From Pochonia chlamydosporia 170 (lineage: Eukaryota; Ascomycota; Sordariomycetes; Hypocreales; Clavicipitaceae): 64,000 bases of DNA. Below the pieces are notes generated by a model. The model had not been told where the DNA came from and made no database searches. It saw nothing but the letters and a program-made list of their open reading frames with translations. Of the stretch, positions 21,839 through 33,646 are shown piece by piece (position 1 is the stretch's first letter; the number at the start of each line of letters is the position of its first letter). The stretch covers positions 8,246,001-8,310,000 of the forward strand of contig NC_035790.1 of NCBI RefSeq assembly GCF_001653235.2. The letters run 5' to 3'. The translations under genes were made by a program, and so were the position numbers.

Positions 21839-22923
21839 CTGATATGTTTGGCTTGCAGAGTCTTGCCTCTGCCTTTCATCTTGTGTCTCCAACACTAACA
21901 GAACTGTCAAAAAGGTCGAACGCCGGAACTACTGTATTTCTGGTATGGATTTTAATGCTCCTGTGGCTCTTATAACGGCCTGAGTGAGGAGCATGCTACT
22001 GCTCTATATTCTTAGTGGTAGCAAACTAGCTCTAGCTCTAAAGTCTACATTATAGGGAGGAACTAGCCACCAGGGGTGCGCTCACTAGGTTGCACAAATG
22101 ACCAAACCGGCCTATTTGCCACTTCATACAGACTGGCAGGCAGAATAACATATAGTATCATATCATGGCAGGTTCACCAAGATCTGAGTGAAGACAGATG
22201 ATTATTCTCCACCCAAAGGCTTTCAGGAGCCGATCTCATCACTTCAGTTTGGTTGTCATAAAACTGGCAACGACAGCTTGATGACATTGTCAGAGACGAC
22301 GATTGCGATGAAACATATGTAGAGGAAGTCAGTAAGAATCTGTCTCATGGTAGTATTCTTTTCATTGATACAGCAGCTCCCCAGACAGTTCGTCCCTGCG
22401 TTCATCACCGCTGCCCATAGGTTGTGTTCTGGTCAACAAGTGATCAAAATACTCCATGTCGTGAGCATGGCCCCGGTAAGATCATTGCGGGCGTGTCCGG
22501 CACTCGTCAAAGGGACCAGGGGTGTTGAGTAAGGTCTGGTTTGGTGAGTCAAAATCACTGGCACCCGATTTGGTCCATTGAGAATGTAGTGTCTGGCGTT
22601 TACAGGTGAATTCAAAACGTAACCATACAATGTGTCCCTAAGACGTAATTCCCGGCTTACTCGCTGTTTGAATACGAATAAACACAGAATTAACCCATTG
22701 TCAAGATATGATACCTCTGTATTTCTAAGCTTTACGGCCGACGAAGCACGACTAAACGTGATGCTTAGATCTTTCTAGTTCCCACATCAGAATTCCATCA
22801 ACATGGAACCTCTCTAAATGTCGCCAAGATTCAACATTGAATTACCTTCGTTTCAGACACGCTAACATGGCAAGTATCTTTACAAATGAGTCTCAAGAGT
22901 ACCTGCATCTCAAACAGGCCTGA
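21839..22923. other. Non-coding region with a scrap of helicase A
   Basis: No gene is seen. It includes the 40-bp helicase-derived segment at 22729-22768 (separate entry). The right end is probably the 3' flank of the kinase-ankyrin gene. Confidence 0.4.
22729..22768 (+). repeat. 40-bp exact copy of helicase A motif VI sequence
   Basis: The segment from GCTTTACGGCCGACG to GTGATGCTTAG is identical to the reverse complement of 4617-4656 in helicase gene A, the codons around FTADEARLNVMLS. Flanks on both sides do not match. This is either insertion of filler DNA during repair or the last trace of another helicase copy. Confidence 0.85.
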
Positions 22924-25900
22924 CTACAGCTTAAGCTTTTTCACAGAGTTAACAAACTCCGAATAAGCATCCTGGCCCACCGACTGATCAACCGGATCTG
23001 CGCTTCCCTCCCCTTCACCCTCCTCCGAGTTTATCTCCTGAGTATACGCAAACACCGAATCATTCAGCCCCAGCTTCAGCCCATGGTCCCTCAACGCCTT
23101 CATAACAAACTGAAACTGCTGCCGTTGCGGATCAGAACTTTCCACCCGGTTCTCGAAGTCTAGCTGTCCGCTCTCGATGGCCGTCCTCAACTCTTTACCT
23201 CGTCAGCACTGCTATTGCAAATAGATCAAGTGTACCTACCTGAAATCTTGCACGGAATAACAAGCTGTTCATTCTGTCCGTACAAAATTGCCTGAATATC
23301 ATCTGTGTCAATCCTTGTGACAGAGAGTAATACCCTATTAGGCTTCGCCTTCTTCGTTCGATACAGAAGCCTAGCTATGACGATTGCATTCTCAAAGTGT
23401 TTTAGATCCGCGTCCCGCCACTTCTCACTGGGCACCTCCCACAGCTCCAGGTTCTTTTTCTGGTTCTTCATCAGCAGTGCAGCTTGGTCCATTAAGCTGA
23501 GTCCATTGCTGTCGAGCGTGGAAAAATCCAGCTGTCGACTCTTGGTATCGATGAGGTACTGGACGGCGTCCAAATTACATGATTCGACGGCGAGGTATAG
23601 GGCGGTTTTGCCTTGCCACGGTCCAGATTCCACCCGACGGTTGAGGAACTCGGGGTCAGACTTTTTGCGTAAGATGGCTTGAAGGATGTCGGTCGTTGCT
23701 TTGTGGCCTTCTCGGTACTCTTGAATGTATACCACTGCTTGGAGGGCCGTGAGTTTCGAGCCCATCAGGTCCATGACATTGTAGTACACTTCGTCGGGTG
23801 GGTTTAAACGAAGTAAAGCAGCGACATGGAGGCTCGCGTTTCGGTACACCTTTGACGAGATTATGAGTCTCCCGAGAAGAGACCGACCGTCATCCATGGT
23901 CATTAAATCACACTTGCCTGTCTGATAAAGGAATTTTGCAAGCTCGTACTTTCCAGCTAGCAGCGCATTTCCAAAGTGCGGGAAGAAATCCATGTTGGGG
24001 TCGCGGTACTTGCGAAACCGATCGAGGACCTTGACATCATCTGGCAGAGACTTTGTGGTGGCAAAGAACCTGCTCCAATCGTCTGGACTAAGTTCATCTT
24101 CCCGAGAATACTTCAGCAAAATGTCAAGTGTAGCGTTGTCCTGAAGAGCCAACGCAACTACAACACCATGCAGCCATTCGGACTTGTCAGGCTTAAGTCT
24201 GCCTTCCTGCGTCGTCATTAGATACTCGAGGATATAAGGCTGACCCCATTGAATGGCTGGACGGATAACGGGCAACTTCTCCCGATTCACACTGTTGGGG
24301 TCTGCCCCAAACTTCAAACACAGATCAAACGTTTGCTGGAAAGCGTACGAATACTGTTTCCCGTGGAGGAGTAATCTTCGAATGCTGTGGCCATCGCAAC
24401 CGTTTACAACCCAGCCTAGCAGTGTATACGGATCTTTCAACTCTTGGCTTTCTCCAAAACAGCGCTCATTGTAGTTTAATTTCTCGGCACAGTTATCCGC
24501 CTTCTTCAGTAAAGCCTCCAGAATTTCATGCTGGAAATTGGCGGCGGCAGTCCAAGCCGGAGATACGTGGCTGTTGTTGGACCAACAGTCGCTGTACCTT
24601 GCTGTCCGTCCAGTCACGTCGAACGGGTCGGAGCCGAGATCAAGAAGGGCATGTACTGCGGTTAGGTTGTTTGCCGAGACGGCCCAAGTCAACGGTGTTC
24701 CGTCCACCATGCCGAACAAGGACTCCGTGGTGGTCTTGAAGATTTGGGCGTTGTTTGACCGAGCTTCCAGGCTAGCCCCGGCTGCCATCAGTCGATCGGC
24801 AACAGCTGGTATCTTATCCTCATCAAAGGCGCTTAGGAAATGCAATGGCGTTGCGCCTTCTTCGCTGGAGAGTGATGCGTCTGCGCCGTGATCGAGGAGA
24901 GTCAAGACGACGTGGAAGTGTCCGGATCTAGAGGCTTTCAGGAGAACAGTTTCATCCCCTGGAAAGCGAAAATTAATGTCCACGTCGCTTGAGTACTTTT
25001 CGAAAATGGTATTTACAAGTGAGAGTCGCCCACACGTAGCAGCTAGTTGGAGGAAGTTGCCAATATCGCGTTGTTGGTATTCGATAAGCATGAGGAAATC
25101 TTCGTCGCTGTAGGTGTTCCATTCTCGTGGTAATTCGACCCCAATGCCCCCGAAACAGCATTTTAATTCGTCGACAGCAGTGACATAGGCATCGGAATTG
25201 AGGTGCTGAAGTCGTCTTCGAGCCGTCGTGCTCCCTTTGCAAGTGGCATCATGAAGCCACTGAATCTCAATGTCCTCGCCCACAGGCAACGACCCGCCAA
25301 AAAGGTCGTGGAACCAACCACAAATGCTCTGCGCTTTCCAGTGGCCAAGATTTGCAGCCAGAAGAAGGAGACTGAGAGTCGAGTCCATGTGAGGATTGTT
25401 TGAGCACACGTCAGAGACTTGGGCTGCCATGAGGTTGAAAATGGAACACTGCCACGCCGCCTCTGCTCGACGAGAGCTAGACTCGCTCTCGTTATACGCA
25501 ACAGCTTGCATTTCTCCTAGTATCTGCGTCAGCACTCGATTGGGCAGAGTACGCAGAGTGCCAAATGATGCCTCGGCCTAGATACGCTTAGTTACTGTTC
25601 AACAGGCCATGCAACGGGTGTGTACCTCTACAACTGCAAAGGGGTTGCGGACTTTTCGCATATCCTCAGGCGGAGGGGCTTCACTCTGTGCCCTGGATTG
25701 TGTTATTGAGTGATAATCTTCATTATACATGCCCATACTAACCAAGTGTTGAGTGAAGCAGTGATTCTATGTGCCGCCTGAGGGCGGGTGATGTCACCCA
25801 TTTCCGGAAGATCGCTCGACGTTCCGATAGTCTTAAACGACCTGTCGAGCCACTCCATAGACTGCGCATACTGCCAGACCCTCTCCTTGTCTTCCTCAGT

Positions 25901-27262
25901 GGCTTCGCAATCTATCCCGGGGTCAGAGTCTGTCTTTTTCATGTATTCGGGCTAGGTACCTGGGTTTTGCAACACATCCGTCTCCTGATCATTAAACTTT
26001 GACGCCCTCATTAGTTCCGGCGTGAACGGATCCTCCAGAGACATGAGCGGATAAAACATGTCTCGTCGAAGAAGCCAGCTTAGCACTATTCTGATGTTCT
26101 TGTGAATGCTCTTGGAACTGGGACGGAGAGACGGCTCGAAGAGTGATGGGATAAGCGCTTTGATCAAACCTCGCTGAATTTTGCGAATCGACATGTAGCT
26201 TTCATTTTCGTCAAACTTGTCAAGATCTTCGTCTGGGTCCGGCCAGCCCGCAGGTTTGCGAGCAGTCATCGGGCCGTAAAGTCTTTCCTCTTGCGCTTCC
26301 AGGGCAGGTCCAAATATGCTTCGTATGGAATGAGATGCAATTTGCGCAGATATGGTGTACACCTCAGAGGAATCGTCACTTTCACTTTCCTCAATTTCGG
26401 TAAGAGGTTCCAGCATGAACCCTCTGCTTAGCATATACGACAAGACAAGGCCCAAAGAAAAGGTATCAGCTTCCATGAGCTGGTCACCGTTTAACGCTTT
26501 ATGGCACTCTGGAGCCTGCCAGATGTCGGTATTGTACGCCAGCTTGATTGGGTCCTTGATGTCTGTCTTGAGTAAAGAGGAGCCGAAATCAGTGAGTTTC
26601 GCAATGTAACCCAGCTTGTCGTCTTCGAATATCAGAATATTCTGCGGCTTCATGTCCCCGTGTATGATACCAAGGTCGTGTAGCGCGGAAAGACCGCATG
26701 AGATGTCGACTGCCAGGCCCAAAATCTTTCTGGTGGTCATTTTGTCGATTGTGAAGCAGAAATTGCTCACCATGCTGTGCAAATCCGACGAGGCCGCTTC
26801 CAGTACAAATGCCGGCATGTGTGTTCCTTTGACTGACCACCAACACACGCCAAAGAGACTAACAATGTTGGGATGATTCATGATTTGTTTGTGCTTTAAA
26901 ATCTGGAGCTCCATGGCCATGGAGGTCCATAGTTTCTGGTTCCTCCTGTCATTTAACTTGCCCTTTATCCTTGGGCATTTCACAGCAACAGTGTCAGGTA
27001 AAGACGATCCGATAAACTCTTTGCCGCCGAGAAGGTCAGCTTCCAGGATGTCTTTGGAGGGTAGCAGATACACTTCAAAATAGCCGCCACAGTTAACAGC
27101 GTTGGGCATGTAAAACGTCTGGTCGTCTAGAACGGTGCCGAGTAAGCGAAGCCCAACTGAGAGACTTTGGTGCGTGTGCACGAAGATGGATAATAGTGAT
27201 AGCACGTCGTGCTCTCTTTGAGCAAAGCCGACGTTTGAACGAGCCAGCTCTTGAGGAGCCAT
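22924..27262 (-). CDS. Protein kinase with ankyrin repeats (kinase-ANK)
   Basis: Five exons, 27262-25960, 25911-25743, 25692-25626, 25577-23240 and 23192-22924, join in phase to 1381 aa. The kinase domain (about residues 55-360) keeps the key residues: VAVK lysine ~95, HGDMKPQN (~201-208, HGD instead of HRD), DFG (~225-227) and an APE-like WQAPE. It is predicted active. A Sel1-like stretch (LLLAANLGHWKAQSICGWF) follows near residue 570, then ankyrin repeats (ETVLLKASRSGHFHVVLTLL, ATPLHFLSA, GTPLTWAVSANNLTAVHALL, KTALYLAVESCNLDAVQYLI). The tail is acidic. The last acceptor could be AAAG or CGAG; both keep frame. The architecture resembles animal RIPK4/ANKK1. The start codon is 300 bp from that of the divergent HeLo-pseudokinase gene, so the two probably share a promoter. 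Confidence 0.85.
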
Positions 27263-27562
27263 GATTTACAGTACAGCTCAGAAGCACATAAGACGATAGG
27301 AATGAATGAAAGCGAAAACAAAGAAATGCAGAGAACGACGAAACCTTCCAAGCTGAATGCCCAACACTGCGAGACCCTAGCCTCGTGCATGAAGGCCTGG
27401 ACTCTGGACCTTGCAGGCCAAAACGATAGCGTGGATTCTGCGGCTGAGCAAGACAGCCTCATCCAACGGCACGCCTCTCACACTTGCACACGGCATTTTA
27501 AAACGACAATCCTAAACCCTCGCTGTATTTCGTTTGAAGCTTTCACTGTCACATCTGTCGCA
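27263..27562. promoter_or_regulatory. Shared divergent promoter of the kinase-ANK / HeLo-pseudokinase pair
   Basis: Exactly 300 bp separate the two start codons (27262 minus, 27563 plus). No TATA box stands out. The frame of the HeLo gene stays open upstream to 27251, but the canonical HeLo start MADPVG is at 27563. Confidence 0.6.
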
Positions 27563-29305
27563 ATGGCTGACCCTGTTGGTGTTGCAGGCACGGCATTAGG
27601 CGCCACGAGCCTCCTCGCCCAAGTGTTTGAGGGAACGGTAAAGGCGATCCAACTCTGGCGAAAGGCAGGTGGAATCGGGGAAGATGCCGCCGTCTTTCAA
27701 ACTAGACTAGAGCTGCAATTGGCGCGATTCAAGAGCTGGGGATTCGACTGGAAACTGGACTGTGGCCCAGCAGGGCTTAATGTCAACGACCGACGTTTTC
27801 AAGACCACGGTGACACTGCTATCAAGTACGTCGTGTTGATACACCACTTCATCGATCAGCTGGATAGTCTCGTGTCGGGCAGCAATGCGATCAAGACGGC
27901 TGGACAGGCCTCAGTGCTGCCGACCTCTTCAATAGAGAGGCTGTTGGATCTAGCGAGCCCGAATTCTGGCGAGCGACAAGCACTGTCGGATAAAATTCGC
28001 AGTGTTCAAGAAAATTCAGACTTGAAGGAGCAGCTATCCTGGGCCGTAAAGGATGGCGAGCCTTTAAAGGCACTCGATCGATTGGAGAGCCTCATCAACG
28101 ACCTTACAAGTTTCTTTACCCCTCCAAGGGTTGATCCGGCATCAAAGCTTGCACTAAATAGCCTTCTTGCAACAATGAACCTGGCTAAACTGCAGATGAT
28201 TAGCGTACAGCCGGACGCGGACTCTGAGCTAAGAGGTCTTGCTCTCCTCAAATCGACCATCATCCAGATGAATGCGAGAGAGTCTGTCTTTGGCGGGGAG
28301 GACGTCACAGAAGATGAAGCCGACTTGGAAGAGACTTCACCCAGGGACGAGAAGAATGGGCGGGGATTCGGCGTCTTTGAGAAGAATGGCCCTCAAAATG
28401 TGCTCGTGGAATTCAAGGAAGTTGGATCATCCGAGTGTCCCCCTAAACACTCGCTGTTCACATTCAAAGCCATGATACGGCACCGGATCGAAAATCTTGC
28501 CAGATTGCTCAAGGCAGACTTCAAACCAGTGGAAATGCGTACCCTGGACTGCATCGGTGTAATTACGAGGCATCTGCAGGGTGGTGATTTGGAGCATGGC
28601 ATGCTGTTCAAAGTTGAGCAGGAGTCCACCACACTGTTGAACATTCTTGAATCCCAAAACCCAACTAGTACGGCCCGGGACGCCGATTTGGATGCCGGCG
28701 ACTGGTATCAGATAGCAACGACGCTTTCACGGGCAGTCCTGTTCTTACATCTCGCAGGGTGGCTGCACAAGGGGATTCGGAGCGATAACATCATGTTTTT
28801 CGCCAAACAAGGACAGGATTTTTCGTATTCGGAGCCATATATCGTTGGGTTTGAATACACGCGAGAGGCATCGTCTGCGGGGCAAACGGAAGGCGTTGAT
28901 GACGATATAGGGAACAACTTGTATCGACATCCTGAGGTGCAGGGTCTGCCGGTGCAAAACTCGAGGACCAATTCGGCGAGGAATGCAAGAACGCCATTTG
29001 ACTACCGGCATGACATTTACAGCTTTGGTATAGTGCTACTCGAGCTGGGTCTGAGGGAGACGGTTGAGACTATGCAGCGGCGGGCGTCTGTTATGGCTGG
29101 ATACAGTAATCACACTGCTGATGGATTTAGGGAGTATCTGCTGATACATGAAGTGCCCAAGTTGTCGTCGAGAATGGGCAAAGGGTATCGAGAAGCTACG
29201 CAGCAGTGTCTTGAGGGGGGAGTTGTGGCTACGGGTGACCGAAGTATACAGGAGGATTTTTATTTGAAGGTTGGGCGAATATTAGATGGATATCGAGTCA
29301 ATTAG
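27563..29305 (+). CDS. HeLo-domain / pseudokinase protein (MLKL-like architecture)
   Basis: A single exon encodes 580 aa. The N-terminus (MADPVGVAGTALGATSLLAQ; QTRLELQLARFKSWG) fits the HeLo domain of the HET-s/prion-inhibition family, roughly residues 1-215, a helical bundle that in HET-S attacks membranes. Residues ~290-560 have a kinase-like C-lobe: LHKGIRSDNIMFF replaces HRDLKPEN, with the catalytic Asp changed to Gly. VGFEYT stands in place of DFG, YRHPE is APE-like, and DIYSFGIVLLELGL is intact. No glycine loop is seen, so it should be a pseudokinase. HeLo plus pseudokinase mirrors MLKL (four-helix bundle plus pseudokinase). The head-to-head partner is an apparently active kinase with ankyrin repeats, a candidate activator. 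Cell-death function is inferred. Confidence 0.85.
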   Translation: MADPVGVAGTALGATSLLAQVFEGTVKAIQLWRKAGGIGEDAAVFQTRLELQLARFKSWGFDWKLDCGPAGLNVNDRRFQDHGDTAIKYVVLIHHFIDQLDSLVSGSNAIKTAGQASVLPTSSIERLLDLASPNSGERQALSDKIRSVQENSDLKEQLSWAVKDGEPLKALDRLESLINDLTSFFTPPRVDPASKLALNSLLATMNLAKLQMISVQPDADSELRGLALLKSTIIQMNARESVFGGEDVTEDEADLEETSPRDEKNGRGFGVFEKNGPQNVLVEFKEVGSSECPPKHSLFTFKAMIRHRIENLARLLKADFKPVEMRTLDCIGVITRHLQGGDLEHGMLFKVEQESTTLLNILESQNPTSTARDADLDAGDWYQIATTLSRAVLFLHLAGWLHKGIRSDNIMFFAKQGQDFSYSEPYIVGFEYTREASSAGQTEGVDDDIGNNLYRHPEVQGLPVQNSRTNSARNARTPFDYRHDIYSFGIVLLELGLRETVETMQRRASVMAGYSNHTADGFREYLLIHEVPKLSSRMGKGYREATQQCLEGGVVATGDRSIQEDFYLKVGRILDGYRVN

Positions 29306-29333
29306 AGCCAGTACATATCTAAGCACATTCAGG

Positions 29334-29530
29334 AAGTACAGCAGGGGGTCAGAAGTATTTAAACATGGAGACATACCTTGAATAGCAACTCTCCACAACA
29401 CCGTTCTATCCATAAGTACAGTCTGTGGTCAAAGGTATTTGAACATATCCAAGTACACGCTAACGCAGCTCAAGATGCCGCGAGGTATTTGGACATATCC
29501 AAGCGTACACTAACACAGCCCAATATGCTT
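29334..29530. repeat. Degenerate Tc1/mariner-type terminal sequences, three copies
   Basis: GTACAGCAGGGGGTCAGAAG at 29337, GTACAGTCTGTGGTCAAAGG at 29416 and GAGGTATTTGGACATATCC at 29482 repeat the end of the MITEs at 4218 and 63501. They appear to be fragments or nested insertions and no complete element is seen. Confidence 0.5.
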
Positions 29531-30501
29531 ACTCACACAACCCGACATGCGATACTTGATCAATTGTCTATATTAAGCGTTAGTAGGACATGTAAAAGTG
29601 GTTAAACCGACAGAAGTCAGCAATCATAGCCGTGGTGCGCAGCAGGAAGGAAAACTACGTTTGCAAATAAAGACGTTGTCCAGCACAGAGTTGGTCGGTG
29701 GTCGTTGGTGGTGGCGCTGAAATGGTCTCGGAGACGCCGCAAGTACCTTTACACGCAATTCTGGTCAGAGAGTACGTGCACCTTAACAGACTTTTAGAAT
29801 GCCATCAGCAGCCCCGAAAACTGCCATGTCACGAGTCAACGGCGTCAATCATTCCTGCAGAGTCAAGCAGAGAGAGGCCTTGCAGGACATGGAAGCAATT
29901 GTTACAGGTTCGTGCCACCATTGCCACACGCCAAACCATGCTGTCGATCGCCCATCCGACTGGCGGTGTGCTGCAAGAAAATTCTTCAGGGGCTCAGCAG
30001 AATTGAGTCCAGTCGGAACTTTTATGAGACGGCCGTGTGTCAACCACCACCTGCGCAGTTGTTCCTGGCAGTGCACCTTTCAAATGATGTTGAAGGGTGA
30101 AATGTTGATGATTCTGTGCGGCCATGATGCTCCAGACATCACGGAATCGACTCCAAGATCTTGGGCCCCAATAATCCACAACCCCAGGATTTGAATCGGA
30201 TGGATCTGGTCTGGTAGAAAATCCTGGCGGCTTAAAATTTGATGCTCCGTATTTAGGACCCAAGGGACGTGGTGCCCCATATTAAAATTTTCGTGATGAC
30301 GATGCTCGTCCGTGATGCAATTTTTTTTCGCATCAATGGCAGAAATTGAGAACAAATCTTCGGTGCAGGGCGGGCATTTCGCTTGCAGGATGCACATGTG
30401 CTCTGACTGGGCTTGACTCGACTGAATTAATGTCGAGGTATGAGGGTTACATTGATGCATCACATTAAATAAAATAAAATACATGTAATAAATAATTGAT
30501 G

Positions 30502-30565
30502 CCCCTGGCCTGGCCTGGCCTGGTCTGGTCTGGTCTGGTCTGGTCTGGTTTGATCTGGTCTGGGG
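30502..30565. repeat. CCTGG/TCTGG pentanucleotide microsatellite
   Basis: About eleven five-base units: first CCTGG, then TCTGG, then a degenerate TTTGATCTGG end. No coding role is seen. Confidence 0.85.
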
Positions 30566-31357
30566 CTTGTCGTGACTGCCCCAAAATAATCCCTGAAAAT
30601 CTGTTCATGTCCGGTCTGAACCCACCAGTTGACCAGTTGACCACCAATGGAGTCTGGCTGACCAGGCCCAGCACTTGAGTCTACCAGCCCCATGTGGCCA
30701 TCCGCTCAGCCAAATAAAGATCACACCCACGCCTTCAGTCCAACCCTCATCTCATCCATCGTTTCAATGTCTCCAACTCGCCTTGCATAGGCTCCGTCTG
30801 TTCCTTTTCTTTCCCGTTTGCACCTCTCGTTCGTTTCTTTCCTCATAACGCACATCGCCCGAAAGCGACGACGCTCCTTGTGCAGAAACTGTCGGCCAGC
30901 CTTGAAAACAACATCGACCGGCAATACATCTGCGACACCTACATGTCACTGCGACCACTTCGACCTCGCCTGTCTGAACCGATCCCTCTGCGACATTGAA
31001 ACGCATGTCTACGATATACATCCCTTGGCCTTAAAATAAATCCACCTGGCCCTCATTGTCAACGTCATTTGCAGCCGTGGACGTGCGCTTCCCCCTTTGT
31101 CTTGCTCCCGTCCTGTCTCAGCCCACCAACTGGAACCAGACCTCTCTCCCTTGCGCTCGTTGAACTGCGACTGGGTTCCTGAGCGAGCGTACACTCGGAA
31201 AACAGTTGTTTCTTTTTGGCATTTTCAATTTTTTCCATTTATTGTCTAGGTTCGTATGCCCTTTTTCTGTTAATTCTTGTCGCCCTCGAGGTCATTTCGC
31301 ACATGATGGTCGAGGTCATCCAACCCTCCAGACACCAAACACCAACCCTCAGCCACC

Positions 31358-33646
31358 ATGGCGTCTACCTCGCACTCTATAGAAATGGAGGCTAATCCCG
31401 CCGTCATTCGCAGTCTTTGCGATATTGTAGTCAACCCCTCTCTGCGACCGGTCGCCGCCCTCTCCTTTGGTAACGACACGAAAACGAGCTTCAGCTTCAC
31501 CGACGACATGGCACGAAAGTCTATTCCAGTCATGGAATGGGCTCAAACCCACCACAGCGTTGTCTTTGACGACGATTACGAGCCACGACACACCACACCT
31601 CCGCGCCGCGGACCATCTGATCAACGATTTCGGAGTCTGAGCATGTCACTCCCCTGGAAGCGACCGAAGCACTCCCTCTTCAGCCATGACGAGATGCGCG
31701 ACCTGACACATCAGATGAATGACGCTGCCATCGACGACTCACACGATGGGCCAGAGCATCTTTACGGCTCGACTCACGTTAAACACCGTCGGGCATCTGG
31801 AAGCATAAAGGGCATCATTCGTCGCGCGTCCATGTCACTCAAAGGCATCGTGCACCGTCGACCCTCTGTTGCCGCGGCAGATACCATCTACGAGCAAGGC
31901 ACCACGGAAGAACGACCTATAACTTCAAATGGCCCTTGGAACCGTCTGCGGCAAGCGGCCAGCTTCCGCCATTCCCGCTCTTTTCACGACTGGGACATGT
32001 ACCATGACCCTAATCAGAATATTCCCATCCCTGGACAGGGTGATGAGCCTCCCGTCATCCCCCATCACTCCGGAGCCGCCGCCAAAGCTTCGGCCGCCAT
32101 GCAAAACGAGTACTTTGCGAGACAGCGATGGCTGAATGCTCCCGGGAGCGACGATGGAAACGATCGTGAGAGCGGTATTGGAATCAACGTGACCAGGCCA
32201 TCTCTGGATCTCGACACCGACGATGAGGAGACGGTCCTCGAACAAGACGCCAACATTTCCCGTATCGATTTTGTTTCTGAACTGCCTCCCGAGTTGGCTA
32301 TTCACATCTTGGCTTGTCTGGACGCTTCTGCCCTCGCCAAGGCCAGCGCTGTGTCTCGCCAGTGGTATCGAACCATTGCCAACCAGCACATTTGGCGCGA
32401 GTCGTGCCTTCGGGAGACGACCGGCACCTATGCCACCAGCCGCCCCGTGCAACCCGGCACAGGAATGGGCGTGCCCAAGGTTCACCCATCCAACGACTGG
32501 AAAAAGATTTATCAGGCCAAGCTTGAACTCAGTCAGCGGTGGAAGGAGGGCAAGGCTCGACCTGTTTACCTCAATGGGCATACAGATAGTATCTACTGCC
32601 TCCAATTTGATGAGTGAGTCTACTGCACTTTTATCCGTGGCACTGGCAAAGTTTGCTAACCAAATGACAGATTCAAGATTGTATCAGGCTCTCGTGACAA
32701 GACGATTCGTGTCTGGGACATGCACACGATGGAGTGCAAGCTGATTATTGGGCCGCCAGAAGTTGTGAATGGCGCCAATGTGCTTGTGGATGAAGAAGGC
32801 AACCCAACACACTACGCAGCAGGGTCTGACAATGAGCAAACCGCCTTGTCAGTACCCATGACGGCTTCCTTCCCCGAGCATCACAAGGCATCCATCTTGT
32901 GCTTGCAGTACGACGACGAAATCCTGGTGACGGGCTCATCCGATTCTACGTGCATTGTCTACGATGTCAAGGCTGGATACAAACCCATTCGCCGCCTCAG
33001 ACACCACACGGCCGCTGTTTTGGACTTGGCATTCGACAAGAAGCACATTGTGACCTGCAGCAAGGACATTAGCATCTGTGTATGGGACCGAGAAACTGGT
33101 GCTTTGCTTCGACAGCTCCGCGGCCACACTGGCCCTGTCAACGCTGTTCAAATGCGCGGCAACACGATTGTATCTTGCTCTGGAGACTTCCGCGTGAAGC
33201 TGTGGAACATTGACACTGGCAAGAACATTCGCGAGTTTGTCGGCCACACCAAGGGTCTTGCGTGTTCGCAGTTTTCCGAGGACGGCCGGTTTGTCGCATC
33301 GGCTGGAAACGACAAGATTATTCGCATCTGGGACGCCAACACTGGCGAATGCGTCCGGGAGATGAAGGCCCATGAGAATCTCGTCCGCAGCTTGCACATT
33401 GACAGCGTGAGCGGCCGACTTGTCAGCGGCAGCTACGACACCGACATCAAAGTATGGGACATGGAGACGGGCCACCAGCTGCTCGACTTCCCACGCTGGC
33501 ACTCGAGCTGGGTTCTGAGTGCGAAGAGCGACTACCGCCGCATTGTCAGCACAGGACAAGACCCCAAGATTCTCATCATGGATTTTGGCGCCGACGTCGA
33601 CGGCATCGAACAGCTGGAAACCGGTATTGTGCGCCGCACACAATAA
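31358..33646 (+). CDS. F-box / WD40-repeat protein (SCF substrate receptor)
   Basis: Exons 31358-32613 and 32671-33646 (GTGAGT donor, GCTAAC branch) give 743 aa. The first ~300 residues are low in conservation, basic and Ser/Arg-rich. An F-box follows at about 305-350 (FVSELPPELAIHILACLD, ALAKASAVSRQWYRTIA). Seven WD40 repeats run to the end, with typical SGSRDKTIRVWD, CSKDISICVWD, CSGDFRVKLWN, SAGNDKIIRIWD and SGSYDTDIKVWD blades. F-box proteins link Skp1-Cul1 ligases to substrates bound by the propeller, often phosphodegrons. The architecture is that of Cdc4/FWD-1/MetB-type receptors, but I cannot assign the orthologue. A long leader with upstream ORFs hints at translational control. Confidence 0.88.

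Larger units (their letters stand above)
29306..31357. other. Intergenic region with MITE end remnants and the leader of the F-box/WD40 gene
   Basis: No gene is supported. Degenerate mariner-type ends lie at 29334-29530 and a pentanucleotide repeat at 30502-30565. From about 30720 the pyrimidine-rich sequence resembles a long 5' leader of the gene at 31358 and contains short upstream ORFs (one at 30767). Confidence 0.45.

Noticed and set aside
27251..27562. 104-codon N-terminal extension of the HeLo gene frame
   Set aside because: It overlaps the start of the divergent kinase gene, and HeLo proteins begin at the MADP-type start.
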